NCBI RefSeq assembly: GCF_000737765.1
Contig: NZ_JPRI01000001.1
Span: 1,054,001-1,118,000, forward strand
Reading direction: 5' to 3'
From: Chryseobacterium vrystaatense
Lineage (GTDB): Bacteria; Bacteroidota; Bacteroidia; Flavobacteriales; Weeksellaceae
DNA length: 64,000 bases
In this document: piece by piece, positions 1 through 9,039 of the stretch
Layout of the letters: each line of letters begins with the position of its first letter
Position numbering within the stretch: the stretch's first letter is position 1
Translations under genes and position numbers: made by a program
The notes under the pieces: generated by a model
Database searches by the model: none
What the model was told of the DNA's origin: nothing
What the model saw: the letters and a program-made list of their open reading frames with translations, nothing else

Positions 1-1
1 G

Positions 2-673
2 GATTTGTTTTTCCGTCCGGACAAAATTAGTAGTCCAGATGATCAGGTACTGCAGAATGCTTTTGATATTGCAAGAGCGAGTGCTGCAAATTTCTTTGCC
101 AATGCGGTTGACTCACAGACCAAAGGATTGGATATTACCGTTTCTCAAAATACCCGTATTTCGGAAAGAATCTCTTTGGAAAATAATTTTGGACTTAATC
201 TTAATCAGACCAAAAGAGTAGGAGATATTCACGCCTCTCCCAAGCTGGTAAGCCAAATCAACAATTATTTTTCTGAGCCGAACAGAGTGTATTTTGAAGA
301 AGCTGTCCCCCGCATAAAAGCCACTCTTGCCAATACGGTAAAATTTTCAGCGCTGACCGTCTCTCTTAGAAATTCCTATTTTGGAAAAGTGACAGACGCA
401 GATGTTCTGGATGCAAATTTTGACGGAGTAACCGGAAGCAGAGAACATTTTGTTTTAAATGACCGTATTATTACAGACCTTTCTGTAGGTTATGATTTCA
501 ATAAGAATATTTCGGCTACCATTGGAAGTAATAATATATTGAATATTCTGCCTTCCAAAAATCCAAATATAAGCTCTTTGACTGCTGATAACCAGTTTGT
601 ATATTCCAGACAAGTTTCGCAATATGGAATTGGTGGACGCTTCCTCTTCGCAAGAGTGGAATTTAAGTTTTAA
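2..673 (+). CDS. TonB-dependent receptor, C-terminal part (cut by window start)
   Basis: The reading frame is open from the first bases, so the start lies outside the window. The visible ~223 residues are alternating beta strands typical of the C-terminal barrel of an outer-membrane TonB-dependent receptor. They include the usual late motif where the last strands set up 'DLSVGYDFNKNISATIGSNN' and 'NILNILPSKNPN', and the protein ends in Phe, as outer-membrane proteins recognised by the BAM complex do. The family imports scarce nutrients through the outer membrane using TonB energy. The substrate cannot be inferred because the plug domain is missing. A strong hairpin terminator follows directly. 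Confidence 0.85.
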   Translation, partial: DLFFRPDKISSPDDQVLQNAFDIARASAANFFANAVDSQTKGLDITVSQNTRISERISLENNFGLNLNQTKRVGDIHASPKLVSQINNYFSEPNRVYFEEAVPRIKATLANTVKFSALTVSLRNSYFGKVTDADVLDANFDGVTGSREHFVLNDRIITDLSVGYDFNKNISATIGSNNILNILPSKNPNISSLTADNQFVYSRQVSQYGIGGRFLFARVEFKF

Positions 674-691
674 AAGAAGTAAATAAAAAAC

Positions 692-724
692 AAAAAACAG
701 AGACCCGTTCTCTGTTTTTTTGTT
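692..724. terminator. Bidirectional intrinsic terminator
   Basis: The inverted repeat AACAGAGA-cccg-TTCTCTGTT is flanked by an A-run on the left and a T-run on the right. It sits between the rightward receptor gene and the leftward barrel fragment, so it can serve both. Confidence 0.8.
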
Positions 725-739
725 TTAATCTAAAGCAGA

Positions 740-1276
740 CTATTGTACTCTTTCTTTTTCCTCGAAATTAATATTTTTCTTATTGATTTTCTTCTTACCA
801 CTTCCAAAGGTATAATTGACACTTAAACGGAAACTTCTACCATCCCAATAGTTATCCATATGTTGGCTGTTATCTGCAAAATATAGATCTCCACGGTATC
901 TCTGCGCAAACACATTTGTAACTGTTGCATTGATCTGAAGCTTCTTTTCCATGAGTGAGACCTTTAATCCGGAAGTCAGCTCCGGGAACGCATGAAAATA
1001 AGAGTTTACATTTTTGTAGGCCAGACTATGACTGTAATTCAGGAAAAATACAAGCGTCTTGTTTTTGTTTAAAGTAAAAGTATTGTTGATGGAATAGCTG
1101 AACGCACTGCCTTTCTGCGTTTCTGCCTGAATATTGAATACAGATGAATTTTGAAGTGAAGCATTCATCGAGATGCTGGTTTCCCAAAACTTGAAGAAGG
1201 TATCGGTATAAGAAGCATTGAGACCCCAGAAATTATTGTTATAATAGTTGATGGTATGAAGAAAATCCATACTCAT
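740..1276 (-). pseudogene. Outer-membrane beta-barrel protein, C-terminal fragment
   Basis: About 178 residues of amphipathic beta strands ('NNFWGLNASYTDTFFKFWE', 'TLVFFLNYSHSLAYKN', 'RSFRLSVNYTFGSGKKK') match the end of the large outer-membrane beta-barrel family (PF14905-like TonB-receptor relatives), which is normally 700-900 residues long. There is no signal peptide, plug or N-terminal barrel upstream. Across position ~1280 the sequence instead becomes rightward coding DNA for an earlier part of the same kind of barrel. I read this as the 3' remnant of a gene broken by an inversion or deletion. The Met used as start is arbitrary, because the frame stays open a little further upstream. Family placement is by pattern recognition. 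Confidence 0.7.
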
Positions 1277-1284
1277 ATTCTTCT

Positions 1285-1935
1285 GGAAACCCTTTATTAA
1301 CGCCAGCCTATATCAACAACTGGCAGTTGGGATATACTTTTAACAGTAAATTCTCAACCAGTGTTTATTATCTAAGAATGAAAAATACATTCGGGCAGCT
1401 TTCTTTCATAGACGTACTGTCTCAGGTTTCTGAACTTACGGGAATCAATTTTATGAAAATTGTTGGTGAAAAGAAAAAGTATATTCTCACGACAGCCTAT
1501 TCGGAGTATGCACTGGAAGGTTACGAGCATAATATTATTGATTATCTTTTGAAGCCCGTTTCTTTTGAACGTTTTTACAAAAGTGCGCTGAAGGCTCAGG
1601 AACGTTTCCCGTCTTCAGAAGACAGTATCGACTCTTATTTTTTCGTAAAATCTTCAGGGCAACAGCATAAGATCAATTTCAATGATATTCTTTATGTTGA
1701 AAGTATCAAAGATTACGTGAATATCAGAACTTCAAATGAAGAATATATTGTGCTCGATACACTTAAATCTTTGGGAAATCAGCTTTCTGACAAATTTGTC
1801 CGGGTTCATAAATCCTTCATAGTTAATCTGGATAAGACCAAAAATATTGGCATAAAGAGAATTATTCTGCTTTCTGAACAGGAAATTCCAATCGGCGAAA
1901 GCTACCGAAGTAATCTTCTGAACAAAATCAAATAA
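1285..1935 (+). pseudogene. Chimeric remnant: barrel fragment fused to truncated LytTR response regulator
   Basis: From about 1285 the frame reads GNPLLTPAYINNWQLGYTF and continues to ...YLRMKNTFGQL near 1410. This is beta-barrel sequence of the kind missing from the neighbouring leftward fragment. It then runs straight into a response regulator: ELTGINF, ILTTAYSEYALEGYEHNIID, the conserved DYLLKP (receiver Lys) and a full LytTR DNA-binding domain (YFFVKSSGQQHKINFNDI to the C-terminus). The first ~50 receiver residues are absent, and the phospho-acceptor segment is distorted (FIDVLSQVSELTG instead of the usual DxxMPELTG). Intact LytTR regulators are ~230-250 residues and usually follow a histidine kinase, which is missing here. 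ATG at 1378 could start a short product, but a working phosphorelay protein is doubtful. Confidence 0.75.
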
Positions 1936-1941
1936 AGTAAA

Positions 1942-1976
1942 ATGAAAAGCGGCTTCCTTGGAAGCCGCTTTTCTAT
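1942..1976. terminator. Bidirectional intrinsic terminator
   Basis: A strong hairpin (GAAAAGCGGCTTCC-tt-GGAAGCCGCTTTTC) lies between the rightward LytTR remnant and the leftward aconitase gene, with A and T runs on either side. Confidence 0.85.
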
Positions 1977-1995
1977 GATAAATTAAATCTAACAA

Positions 1996-4263
1996 TTAAT
2001 TTTCCTGTCTTTTAATCAGGTTCAGAGCAGAACCTGCTTTAAACCAATCAATTTGCTGATCATTATATGTATGATTAGCCATGATGATATCTTTTGTTCC
2101 GTCAGCGTGAATGAACTCTAGAGTCAACTGTTTTTCTGGTGCAAATTGATCAAGGTCTAAGAAATTAACCGTATCATCCTCCTGAATCTTGTTGTAATCA
2201 GCTTCATTAGCGAAAGTGATTCCCAGCATTCCTTGTTTTTTAAGGTTTGTTTCGTGGATTCTCGCAAATGATTTCACCAATACCGCTTTTACACCAAGAT
2301 GTCTTGGTTCCATAGCAGCGTGCTCTCTGGAAGAACCTTCACCGTAATTCTGGTCTCCAACAACGATAGTAGGAATTCCGGCGGCTTTATAAGCTCTCTG
2401 CACAGCAGGGACTTCACCATATTCACCAGTTATCTCATTTTTAACGTGGTTGGTTTCCATGTTGTAAGCGTTGACAGCTCCAATCAACATGTTATTTGAT
2501 ATATTGTCAAGATGACCTCTATATTTTAACCATGGTCCAGCCATAGAAATGTGGTCAGTGGTACATTTTCCGAAAGCTTTGATCAATACTTTAGCTCCTT
2601 CAATATTTTTACCGTCCCAGGCTGGAAACTCTTCCAACAGCTGTAGCCTGTCTGAAGTAGGGCTTACGTTGACAATAACTGAAGAACCATCCTCAGATGG
2701 CGCCTGGTATCCATTGTCATCAACAGCGAAACCTTTTGCAGGAAGTTCAGAACCCTTAGGCTCATTTAATTTTACCTGCTCTCCGTTTTCAGCGGTTAAA
2801 GTATCAGTAATTGGATTGAAGTCTAATCTTCCTGAAATCGCTACAGCAGCTACCATTTCCGGAGAAGCTACAAACGCATGTGTGTTTGGGTTACCATCAG
2901 CTCGTTTTGCAAAGTTTCTGTTGAACGAGTGGATAATAGAATTTTTCTCTCCTTTATCAGCACCTTCTCTGTCCCATTGTCCAATACAAGGTCCACAAGC
3001 ATTAGTAAAGATCCTTGTGTTTTCGAATTTTCTGAAAGAATTTAAGAAACCGTCTCTTTCTGCTGTAAATTTCACCTGCTCGGAACCAGGGTTGATTCCC
3101 AGAATTGCTTTAGGCTTAACTCCTTTTGCCACAGCATCTTCTACAATGGAGGCAGCTCTTGATAAATCTTCATAAGAAGAGTTGGTACAAGAACCAATAA
3201 GAGCCCATTCTACCTCTATTGGCCATCCGTTAGCTTCAGCTTTAGCTCTGAATTCAGCTACCGGTGTCGCTAAGTCTGGAGTGAAAGGTCCGTTTAAGTG
3301 TGGGGTAAGCTCAGAAAGGTTGATTTCAATTACCTGATCAAAATACTGTTCCGGGTTGGCGTATACTTCAGCATCACCTGTTAAATGTTCTGCAATTTGG
3401 TCAGCGGCATCCACTACATCCTGTCTTCCTGTCGCTGCTAAATATCTTCTCATGGAATCATCGTACCCGAAAGTTGAGGTAGTTGCTCCGATTTCAGCAC
3501 CCATGTTACAGATGGTTCCTTTACCTGTTGCTGAAAGAGATTCTGCTCCTTCTCCGAAATATTCTACGATACATCCCGTTCCACCTTTTACGGTAAGAAT
3601 TCCTGCTACTTTCAGGATCACATCTTTTGCAGAGGTCCATCCGCTCATTTTACCGGTTAATTTGATCCCGATCAGTTTAGGCATCTTGAGCTCCCAGGCC
3701 ATTCCTGCCATTACGTCAACTGCATCAGCACCACCTACACCTATGGCTACCATTCCCAAACCTCCTGCATTTACTGTGTGAGAGTCGGTACCGATCATCA
3801 TACCACCTGGAAAGGCGTAATTTTCCAATACTACCTGGTGGATAATACCAGCTCCCGGTTTCCAGAAGCCAATTCCATATTTATCACAAACAGAACTCAG
3901 AAAGTTGAAAACTTCAGAGTTTTTGTTGATACCTTCCTGTAAATCTGATTCAGCACCTACTCTTGCCTGGATCAGGTGATCAGCATGAGCCGTTGAAGGA
4001 ACAGCTACTTTTGCTTTTCCAGCCTGCATAAATTGTAAAAGCGCCATCTGTGCAGTTGCATCCTGCATGGCGACTCTGTCCGGTGCAAAATCTACGTAAG
4101 AGTTTCCTCTTTCATGTGCTGATGTAGCATTACCTTCCCAAAGATGGGTGTAAAGGATTTTTTCTGAAAGTGTAAGAGGTTTTCCCACGATTTGTCTTGC
4201 AGCAGCAATCCTTTCCGGGTAACGCTCATATACTTTTTTGATCATATCAATATCAAAAGTCAT
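1996..4263 (-). CDS. acn: Aconitate hydratase, mitochondrial type
   Basis: Interconverts citrate and isocitrate through cis-aconitate in the TCA cycle, using a [4Fe-4S] cluster in the cytoplasm. The 755 residues match the length and order of the mitochondrial-type enzyme. The catalytic domain carries GTDSHT at ~158-163. The cluster cysteines lie in GSCTNSS (Cys359) and ACGPCIGQ (Cys423, Cys426). The C-terminal swivel domain has [14 protein letters not shown]. The ATG at 4263 gives the normal N-terminus ([19 protein letters not shown]). It lies 3' of acnB on the same strand, but a 344-base gap containing a terminator separates them, so it is probably its own transcript. A decayed copy of its first ~40 codons sits upstream of acnB (7565-7684). 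Confidence 0.96.
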   Translation of the reverse strand: MTFDIDMIKKVYERYPERIAAARQIVGKPLTLSEKILYTHLWEGNATSAHERGNSYVDFAPDRVAMQDATAQMALLQFMQAGKAKVAVPSTAHADHLIQARVGAESDLQEGINKNSEVFNFLSSVCDKYGIGFWKPGAGIIHQVVLENYAFPGGMMIGTDSHTVNAGGLGMVAIGVGGADAVDVMAGMAWELKMPKLIGIKLTGKMSGWTSAKDVILKVAGILTVKGGTGCIVEYFGEGAESLSATGKGTICNMGAEIGATTSTFGYDDSMRRYLAATGRQDVVDAADQIAEHLTGDAEVYANPEQYFDQVIEINLSELTPHLNGPFTPDLATPVAEFRAKAEANGWPIEVEWALIGSCTNSSYEDLSRAASIVEDAVAKGVKPKAILGINPGSEQVKFTAERDGFLNSFRKFENTRIFTNACGPCIGQWDREGADKGEKNSIIHSFNRNFAKRADGNPNTHAFVASPEMVAAVAISGRLDFNPITDTLTAENGEQVKLNEPKGSELPAKGFAVDDNGYQAPSEDGSSVIVNVSPTSDRLQLLEEFPAWDGKNIEGAKVLIKAFGKCTTDHISMAGPWLKYRGHLDNISNNMLIGAVNAYNMETNHVKNEITGEYGEVPAVQRAYKAAGIPTIVVGDQNYGEGSSREHAAMEPRHLGVKAVLVKSFARIHETNLKKQGMLGITFANEADYNKIQEDDTVNFLDLDQFAPEKQLTLEFIHADGTKDIIMANHTYNDQQIDWFKAGSALNLIKRQEN

Positions 4264-4520
4264 ATCTTAATTTAATTTTTTTCTTCTTTTCAAATAAACT
4301 TTTCCGTAATTAATGTCATCATTAAAAGACGGAAAATAGTTTCTGTTACTGCGATCCATCAAATTCCGTTCCTTCGAACTATAAAAAGGATAATTACAAT
4401 AAATAATCAGGATTTTTTATATCTATTTTATATGTATCAAGTTAAGAAAAAATAAAATTTCTTTTCTGTATTCTATTTAAAATAATTCCTAATCAGTCTT
4501 AAATAGAAAGGTTCTAAACA
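4264..4520. other. Gene-free upstream region of acn
   Basis: AT-rich region between acn and the acnB terminator. No coding potential, RNA motif or convincing TAnnTTTG box with correct spacing was found. The leftward sequence TTTATTTG near 4287-4294 is a one-mismatch candidate -7 element for acn. Confidence 0.4.
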
Positions 4521-4568
4521 AAAAATGAAAGATTTTAAATCCCGCAGGATCAAAATCTTTCATTTTTA
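4521..4568 (-). terminator. Intrinsic terminator of acnB
   Basis: Perfect 15-base arms (AAAATGAAAGATTTT / AAAATCTTTCATTTT) with a ~15-base loop lie 40 bases beyond the acnB stop. The leftward strand ends in a T-run. Confidence 0.7.
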
Positions 4569-4607
4569 TATTATGTAAACAGCCTTATGGCTGATCGTCA
4601 CACTCTG

Positions 4608-7388
4608 TTAGTGACCAACCTGAACCAACTCCTTAATTGGTGGAGCAAATTTAGTCAGGTCAATACCTTCAACGGCAGCTTTATATTCTTCAATGTTAGG
4701 AATTCTTCCGATGATAGCAGAAAGGACAACAACCGGAGTTGAAGCCAATAAAGATTCTCCTTTCTTACGTTCAGAATCTTCTACTACTCTTCCCTGGAAA
4801 AGACGGGTAGAAGTTGCCAATACGGTATCTCCCTTAGCCGCTTTCTCCTGGTTACCCATACAAAGGTTGCAGCCGGGACGCTCAAGATACATCATGTTTT
4901 TGTATTCAACACGTGCTTCGCCTTTAGGAGCGTTATCATCAAATTCGAATCCGGAATATTTTTCTAAAAATTCCCAGTCTCCTTCTGCTTTTAATTCATC
5001 AATGATGTTATAGGTAGGAGCTGCTACTACAAGAGGTGCGTTGAACTCTACTTTCCCCTGTTGCTTTTCAATGTTTCTAAGCATTTGAGAAACTATTTTT
5101 AAATCTCCTTTGTGAACCATACAAGATCCTACAAAACCAAGATCTACTTTTTTCTCTCCTCCGTAATAAGAAAGCGTTCTGATGGTATCGTGAGTATATC
5201 TTTTAGAAACATCGTCATTGTTTACATCAGGGTCAGCAATCATAGGTTCTACGATGATATCAAGATCGACCACCACTTCAGCATAATATTTAGCATTTGA
5301 ATCCGGTGTTAAAGCTGGTTTTTCTCCAGATCTGATCTCAGCGATTCTTTTATCCGCTTTATTAATCAATCCTTGAAGAACCTGGTTGTGATTATCCATA
5401 CCCTTATCGATCATGATCTGGATTCTGCCTTTAGCAATTTCCAATGATTCAATCAAAGTATTATCTTCAGAAATATTGATAGAAGCTTTTGCTTTCATTT
5501 CTGCAGTCCAGTCTGTAAATGTAAATGCCTGGTCAGCAGGAAGTGTTCCGATGTGAACCTCTATGATTCTTCCCTGAAATACATTTTCTCCTCCAAACTG
5601 TTTAAGCATTTGAGCCTGAGTAGCATGAACAACATCACGGAAATCCATGTGTTCTTTCATATCTCCTTTAAAGGTTACCTTCACAGATTCAGGAATTGGC
5701 ATGGATGCCTCACCCGTAGCCAATGCTAAAGCAACAGTTCCGGAGTCTGCTCCAAAAGCAACCCCTTTAGACATTCTTGTGTGTGAGTCACCACCGATGA
5801 TGATCGCCCACTCGTCTATTGTTATATCATTAAGAACTTTGTGAATAACATCCGTCATTGCGTGATATTCACCTTTCGGGTCACGGGCAGTGATCAAACC
5901 GAAATCGTTCATAAATTTCATTAATTTAGGAATATTGGCCTGAGCTTTTTTGTCCCATACTGAGGCAGTGTGACATCCAGACTGATAAGCACCGTCAACG
6001 ATTGGAGAAATCACTGTTGCTGCCATCGATTCCAATTCCTGAGAAGTCATAAGACCTGTTGTATCCTGAGATCCAACAATATTAACTTCTACACGAACAT
6101 CAGAACCGGCATGTAATACTTTTCCCGGTGTGGAACCAACTGCATTCCTGTTGAAGATTTTCTCTACAGCAGTAAGACCTTGTCCCTCATGAGAAATTTC
6201 TTTCGACGGAGCGTAAACTAACGGTGTATCTATTCCCAATAGTTTAGCAGCAAATGTCTGCAGCTTTTTACCAAATACAATGGCATATGATCCCCCAGCT
6301 TTTATAAATTCCATTTTCTGAGGAGTGAACGCCTTAGAAATATCAATCAGTTCCTGGTCGCCATTATACAATTTCTTTGTTTTTGTATTGATGGTAAGCA
6401 CTGTTCCTGTAGCAACTGAATATGCTTGTTCAAGAATTGGCTCTCCAGCTTCGTTGCGAATTGGCTCTCCATTCTCATCAAGTTTTTTTACCCAGTTTTT
6501 AAGGTCAAGACCAATACCTCCTGTAACGTCAACTGTTGTAAGGAAGATAGGAGAGATACCGTTTGTACCTCCTACAATCGGAGCAATATTAACGAATGGA
6601 ATATATGGGCTTGCCTGTTTACCAGTCCATAAAGCCACGTTGTTTACACCTGACATTCTTGATGAACCTACACCCATCGTACCTTTTTCAGCAATAAGCA
6701 TTACGCTTGCATCAGGATGTTGTGCCTGTAAAGCTTTGATTTCTTCCTGAGCCTGAGGAGTGATCATACATTTACCGTGAAGTTCACGGTCTGATCTGGA
6801 GTGAGCCTGGTTACCCGGAGAAAGTAAATCAGTAGAGATATCACCTTCACCAGCGATAAATGTAACCACTTTCACTTCTTCAGCAACTTCAGGAAGTTTA
6901 GTGAAGAATTCCGCTTTTGCGTAGCTTTCAATTAATTCTTTTGCGATTTCGTTACCGCTATTGAATGCTTCCTTCAGACGGTTCGTATCTGCGTCATAAA
7001 GGAAAACCTGTGTTTTAAGAACATTTGCAGCTTCTTTAGCAATAGAAAGGTCGTTACCCAAAGCAAGATCCAATAATACTTTTATGGAAGGACCTCCCTT
7101 CATATGAGACAGTAACTCAAAAGCATAAGCTGGTGAAATTTCTTCTACTACGGATTCACCGAGAATGATCTCTTTTAAAAACTGAGCTTTCACACCCGCT
7201 GCACTGGTAGTTCCCGGCAATGTGTTATAAATAAAAAAATTAAGAGAGTCTTTTCTGTTGATGTTCTCTGAATCTTTAATTTGCGAAATGATTTCGCTTA
7301 ATAATTCAGCCCCATCAATTGGCTTTGGATTAAGCCCCTGGTTTTTTCTTTCTTCAATCTCTTGGATGTAATCCTGATAAATATTCAT
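4608..7388 (-). CDS. acnB: Bifunctional aconitate hydratase 2 / 2-methylisocitrate dehydratase
   Basis: AcnB-type aconitase of 926 residues, somewhat longer than the ~865 of E. coli. It converts citrate to isocitrate and in many bacteria also hydrates 2-methylaconitate in the methylcitrate cycle. AcnB order is visible: an N-terminal HEAT-like helical domain (MNIYQDYIQEIEERKNQGLN onward), then the swivel domain with GSSRMSG, then the Fe-S catalytic domains. Cluster-binding cysteines are in GFVGSCMVHKGD and RPGCNLCMGNQ. IIGGDSHTRMS is the substrate-binding stretch. No methylcitrate synthase or methylisocitrate lyase is nearby, so the second activity is inferred from the family only. Having both an AcnA-class and an AcnB-class enzyme side by side is consistent with separate regulation, but the sequence does not show how. 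Confidence 0.96.
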   Translation of the reverse strand: MNIYQDYIQEIEERKNQGLNPKPIDGAELLSEIISQIKDSENINRKDSLNFFIYNTLPGTTSAAGVKAQFLKEIILGESVVEEISPAYAFELLSHMKGGPSIKVLLDLALGNDLSIAKEAANVLKTQVFLYDADTNRLKEAFNSGNEIAKELIESYAKAEFFTKLPEVAEEVKVVTFIAGEGDISTDLLSPGNQAHSRSDRELHGKCMITPQAQEEIKALQAQHPDASVMLIAEKGTMGVGSSRMSGVNNVALWTGKQASPYIPFVNIAPIVGGTNGISPIFLTTVDVTGGIGLDLKNWVKKLDENGEPIRNEAGEPILEQAYSVATGTVLTINTKTKKLYNGDQELIDISKAFTPQKMEFIKAGGSYAIVFGKKLQTFAAKLLGIDTPLVYAPSKEISHEGQGLTAVEKIFNRNAVGSTPGKVLHAGSDVRVEVNIVGSQDTTGLMTSQELESMAATVISPIVDGAYQSGCHTASVWDKKAQANIPKLMKFMNDFGLITARDPKGEYHAMTDVIHKVLNDITIDEWAIIIGGDSHTRMSKGVAFGADSGTVALALATGEASMPIPESVKVTFKGDMKEHMDFRDVVHATQAQMLKQFGGENVFQGRIIEVHIGTLPADQAFTFTDWTAEMKAKASINISEDNTLIESLEIAKGRIQIMIDKGMDNHNQVLQGLINKADKRIAEIRSGEKPALTPDSNAKYYAEVVVDLDIIVEPMIADPDVNNDDVSKRYTHDTIRTLSYYGGEKKVDLGFVGSCMVHKGDLKIVSQMLRNIEKQQGKVEFNAPLVVAAPTYNIIDELKAEGDWEFLEKYSGFEFDDNAPKGEARVEYKNMMYLERPGCNLCMGNQEKAAKGDTVLATSTRLFQGRVVEDSERKKGESLLASTPVVVLSAIIGRIPNIEEYKAAVEGIDLTKFAPPIKELVQVGH

Positions 7389-7564
7389 AATAATAGAAGT
7401 CTTTTAAATTTTAAATGTAGATTTAAAGCAGTTGCACTGTTATTTTCTCTTAACAGGGTATGAATTACAATAAGACCATTTAAAGTTGTGGAAACAAAAC
7501 GACCATAAGTAATAACAACATAATCTACCACCTTTAGAATGTGAGATAATGTTCCGTCTCAAAG

Positions 7565-7684
7565 TTAAGTATATATGACTTTTAATAGAAGTGTAAGTAG
7601 TTTACCTGCGATCTGTCTTGTTGAAAAAACTCTCTTTGGGTAAGATTTGTACACTTTTTTGACAGCATGACTATCAAAAATTAT
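7565..7684 (-). pseudogene. Decayed 5' fragment of a second aconitase (acn) gene
   Basis: Read leftward from 7684, the frame gives I-IFDSHAVKKVYKSYPKR and then VFSTRQIAGKLLTLLLKVIYT before a stop at 7565-7567. This aligns without gaps to the first ~40 residues of the intact acn ([18 protein letters not shown], then [20 protein letters not shown]). The start codon is ATA instead of ATG, though the preceding GAT is conserved. Past the stop, similarity continues weakly (Leu, then TGA where acn has TGG for Trp, then Asp-Gly), perhaps to ~7490 with frameshifts. The rest of the gene is gone. It lies just upstream of acnB on the same strand. Not translated in any useful way. Confidence 0.85.
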
Positions 7685-7792
7685 ATCTCCAAAACGTTTT
7701 TAGATTATCAAACACTTAAAAAGTGTTCCCAAATTTACGGATTTTTAATATTTTTTATACTCGAAATTATTTAGATTCTTTATAAATATGAA

Positions 7793-7824
7793 TTTGATAT
7801 TTTCTATTTTTGGCCGTAGTTTTG
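7793..7824 (+). promoter_or_regulatory. Promoter of the WG-repeat gene
   Basis: TTTG at 7793-7796 and TAGTTTTG at 7817-7824 match the Bacteroidetes -33/-7 consensus (TTTG, ~20 bases, TAnnTTTG). The -7 box ends only 7 bases before ATG 7832, or 16 before ATG 7841, so the leader is extremely short. Confidence 0.65.
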
Positions 7825-7840
7825 CACGCAAATGGTGAAT

Positions 7841-8611
7841 ATGAAAAATATCCTTAATTTTTTATGTGTATTTATTTCGATTTTCGTTTTTTCCCAGACG
7901 AAATCTGTGAAGAAGCTACCGGTTAAAAATGCTTCAAAATCTATAATAAAGAAGGTGCCTTCTGAGGATAAACCTAATCCTGATCTGGTGATTGTTCATC
8001 AGGAACTTCCTGTCCTGATCCCGAAAAAGGTGAATGGAAAATTTGGATATACCAATCAGAACGGAAAATTTATCATCAAACCTGAATATCATATTGCTGT
8101 CTTTTTTTATGAAGACTGTAATTTGCTGAATTCCCCCAATCAGAAAGTAAGAAAATTCGGAACCAATGAATTTGCTACTGTTGAAAAAGATATGATCTCG
8201 TACCGTGTTGATAAAACAGGTAAACGGGTGTATCAGTTCAAAGATTCAGATTTAGGAAAATGTAAGTTTGAAGAGTATAAACAACAGCTTTATCAGGCCT
8301 ATGTTTTAAATGGTTTCTACGGAGTTATTGAAAAGGCTAAATTTGTTAATGCTGCAGACTACAGGGATTATAAAATCTATCCGCAGTATCAGTATTTATA
8401 TATTATGGAAGGAGATGATACTGCCAATCCAATGATTGTCGTTTCCCATAATGACAGGTTTGGTGTGATCGATGTTAATAACAAAGTGATCATACCATTT
8501 GAATATTCCAATATAAAAAGAAATTTCAGCTGGAAACTTGGAAGGATGTTTGAAGTCACAAAAGACGGGCAAAACTACTATTACATTGATGTAAGGAATA
8601 AGACATATTAA
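7841..8611 (+). CDS. WG repeat-containing secreted protein
   Basis: A 256-residue protein with a signal peptide (MKNILNFLCVFISIFVFSQ, cut after the FSQ region). The mature part has two recognisable WG-type repeats. One is VNGKFGYTNQNGKFIIKPEY at ~67-86 and another is near the end (NDRFGVIDVNNKVIIPFEY), with a degenerate middle copy (LNGFYGVIEKAKF). WG repeats form beta-propeller-like surfaces of largely unknown role in Bacteroidetes envelopes. An in-frame ATG lies three codons upstream at 7832. I prefer 7841 because the signal peptide then begins in the usual way and there is room for a leader. It appears monocistronic. No partner or enzymatic motif was seen. Confidence 0.8.
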   Translation: MKNILNFLCVFISIFVFSQTKSVKKLPVKNASKSIIKKVPSEDKPNPDLVIVHQELPVLIPKKVNGKFGYTNQNGKFIIKPEYHIAVFFYEDCNLLNSPNQKVRKFGTNEFATVEKDMISYRVDKTGKRVYQFKDSDLGKCKFEEYKQQLYQAYVLNGFYGVIEKAKFVNAADYRDYKIYPQYQYLYIMEGDDTANPMIVVSHNDRFGVIDVNNKVIIPFEYSNIKRNFSWKLGRMFEVTKDGQNYYYIDVRNKTY

Positions 8612-8853
8612 ATGGGGCAGGCTATAGGCAGTAAGCTTTAGTCTTATGCTTTTGTCTGGGTTTTGTGGCAATTCAACGCACCTGACTGCTCCTTTGCCTT
8701 CTGAATCAACAGGATAAAAGTCGAAAAACTTCTTAAAGATCAGCCTGGTTTCCAGTTATATTTCCCCGAAAACCAGTATTCAAAAGCCCGAATCTTACAA
8801 TCAGCTATCCTCATTCCACATCTCGCAATTTTTTTGTAATTTCGCGGCTGAAA
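8612..8853. other. Gene-free region before the TPP riboswitch
   Basis: About 240 bases with no ORF or RNA gene that I can support. TAATTTCG at 8837-8844 resembles a -7 element (one mismatch) placed just before the riboswitch, so the receptor transcript probably begins near 8850. Confidence 0.4.
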
Positions 8854-8924
8854 TAAAGGGGTGCTTTAACAGGCTGAGATTATACCCAATGAACCTGGAA
8901 CGGATAATGCCGTTTAGGGAATTT
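8854..8924 (+). ncRNA. TPP riboswitch (THI element)
   Basis: The conserved thiamine pyrophosphate aptamer blocks are present in order: GGGGTGC (8858-8864), GGCTGAGAT (8872-8880), ACCC, GAACCTG, GGATAATGCC and the closing AGGGA. It lies ~115 bases upstream of a TonB-dependent receptor gene. By family knowledge, TPP binding would lower expression, so the receptor would be made when thiamine is short. No clear intrinsic terminator was seen between aptamer and gene, so control by translation or another mechanism is possible. Confidence 0.95.
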
Positions 8925-8940
8925 TGAAAATGTGTCAACG

Positions 8941-9005
8941 GAACAGTATACCAATTCTATAGGATAGACTGCTACACCATTAAATTGTTACATTATTTAA
9001 TCCGC
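8941..9005. repeat. Dispersed intergenic repeat, copy 1
   Basis: AACAGTATACCA followed by AAATTGTTACATTATT resembles intergenic blocks at 49,886-49,975 and 51,486-51,560, built on TGTTACAnTGGTATATTG-like words. Similarity was judged by eye. Confidence 0.4.
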
Positions 9006-9039
9006 CCCTTTTATTCATTAAATTTTAAAAATTTATAGA

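Noticed and set aside
2549..3175. 208-codon rightward frame inside the acn gene
   Set aside because: It is antisense to strongly conserved aconitase sequence, has no promoter or family match, and its length is explained by the codon bias of the opposite strand.
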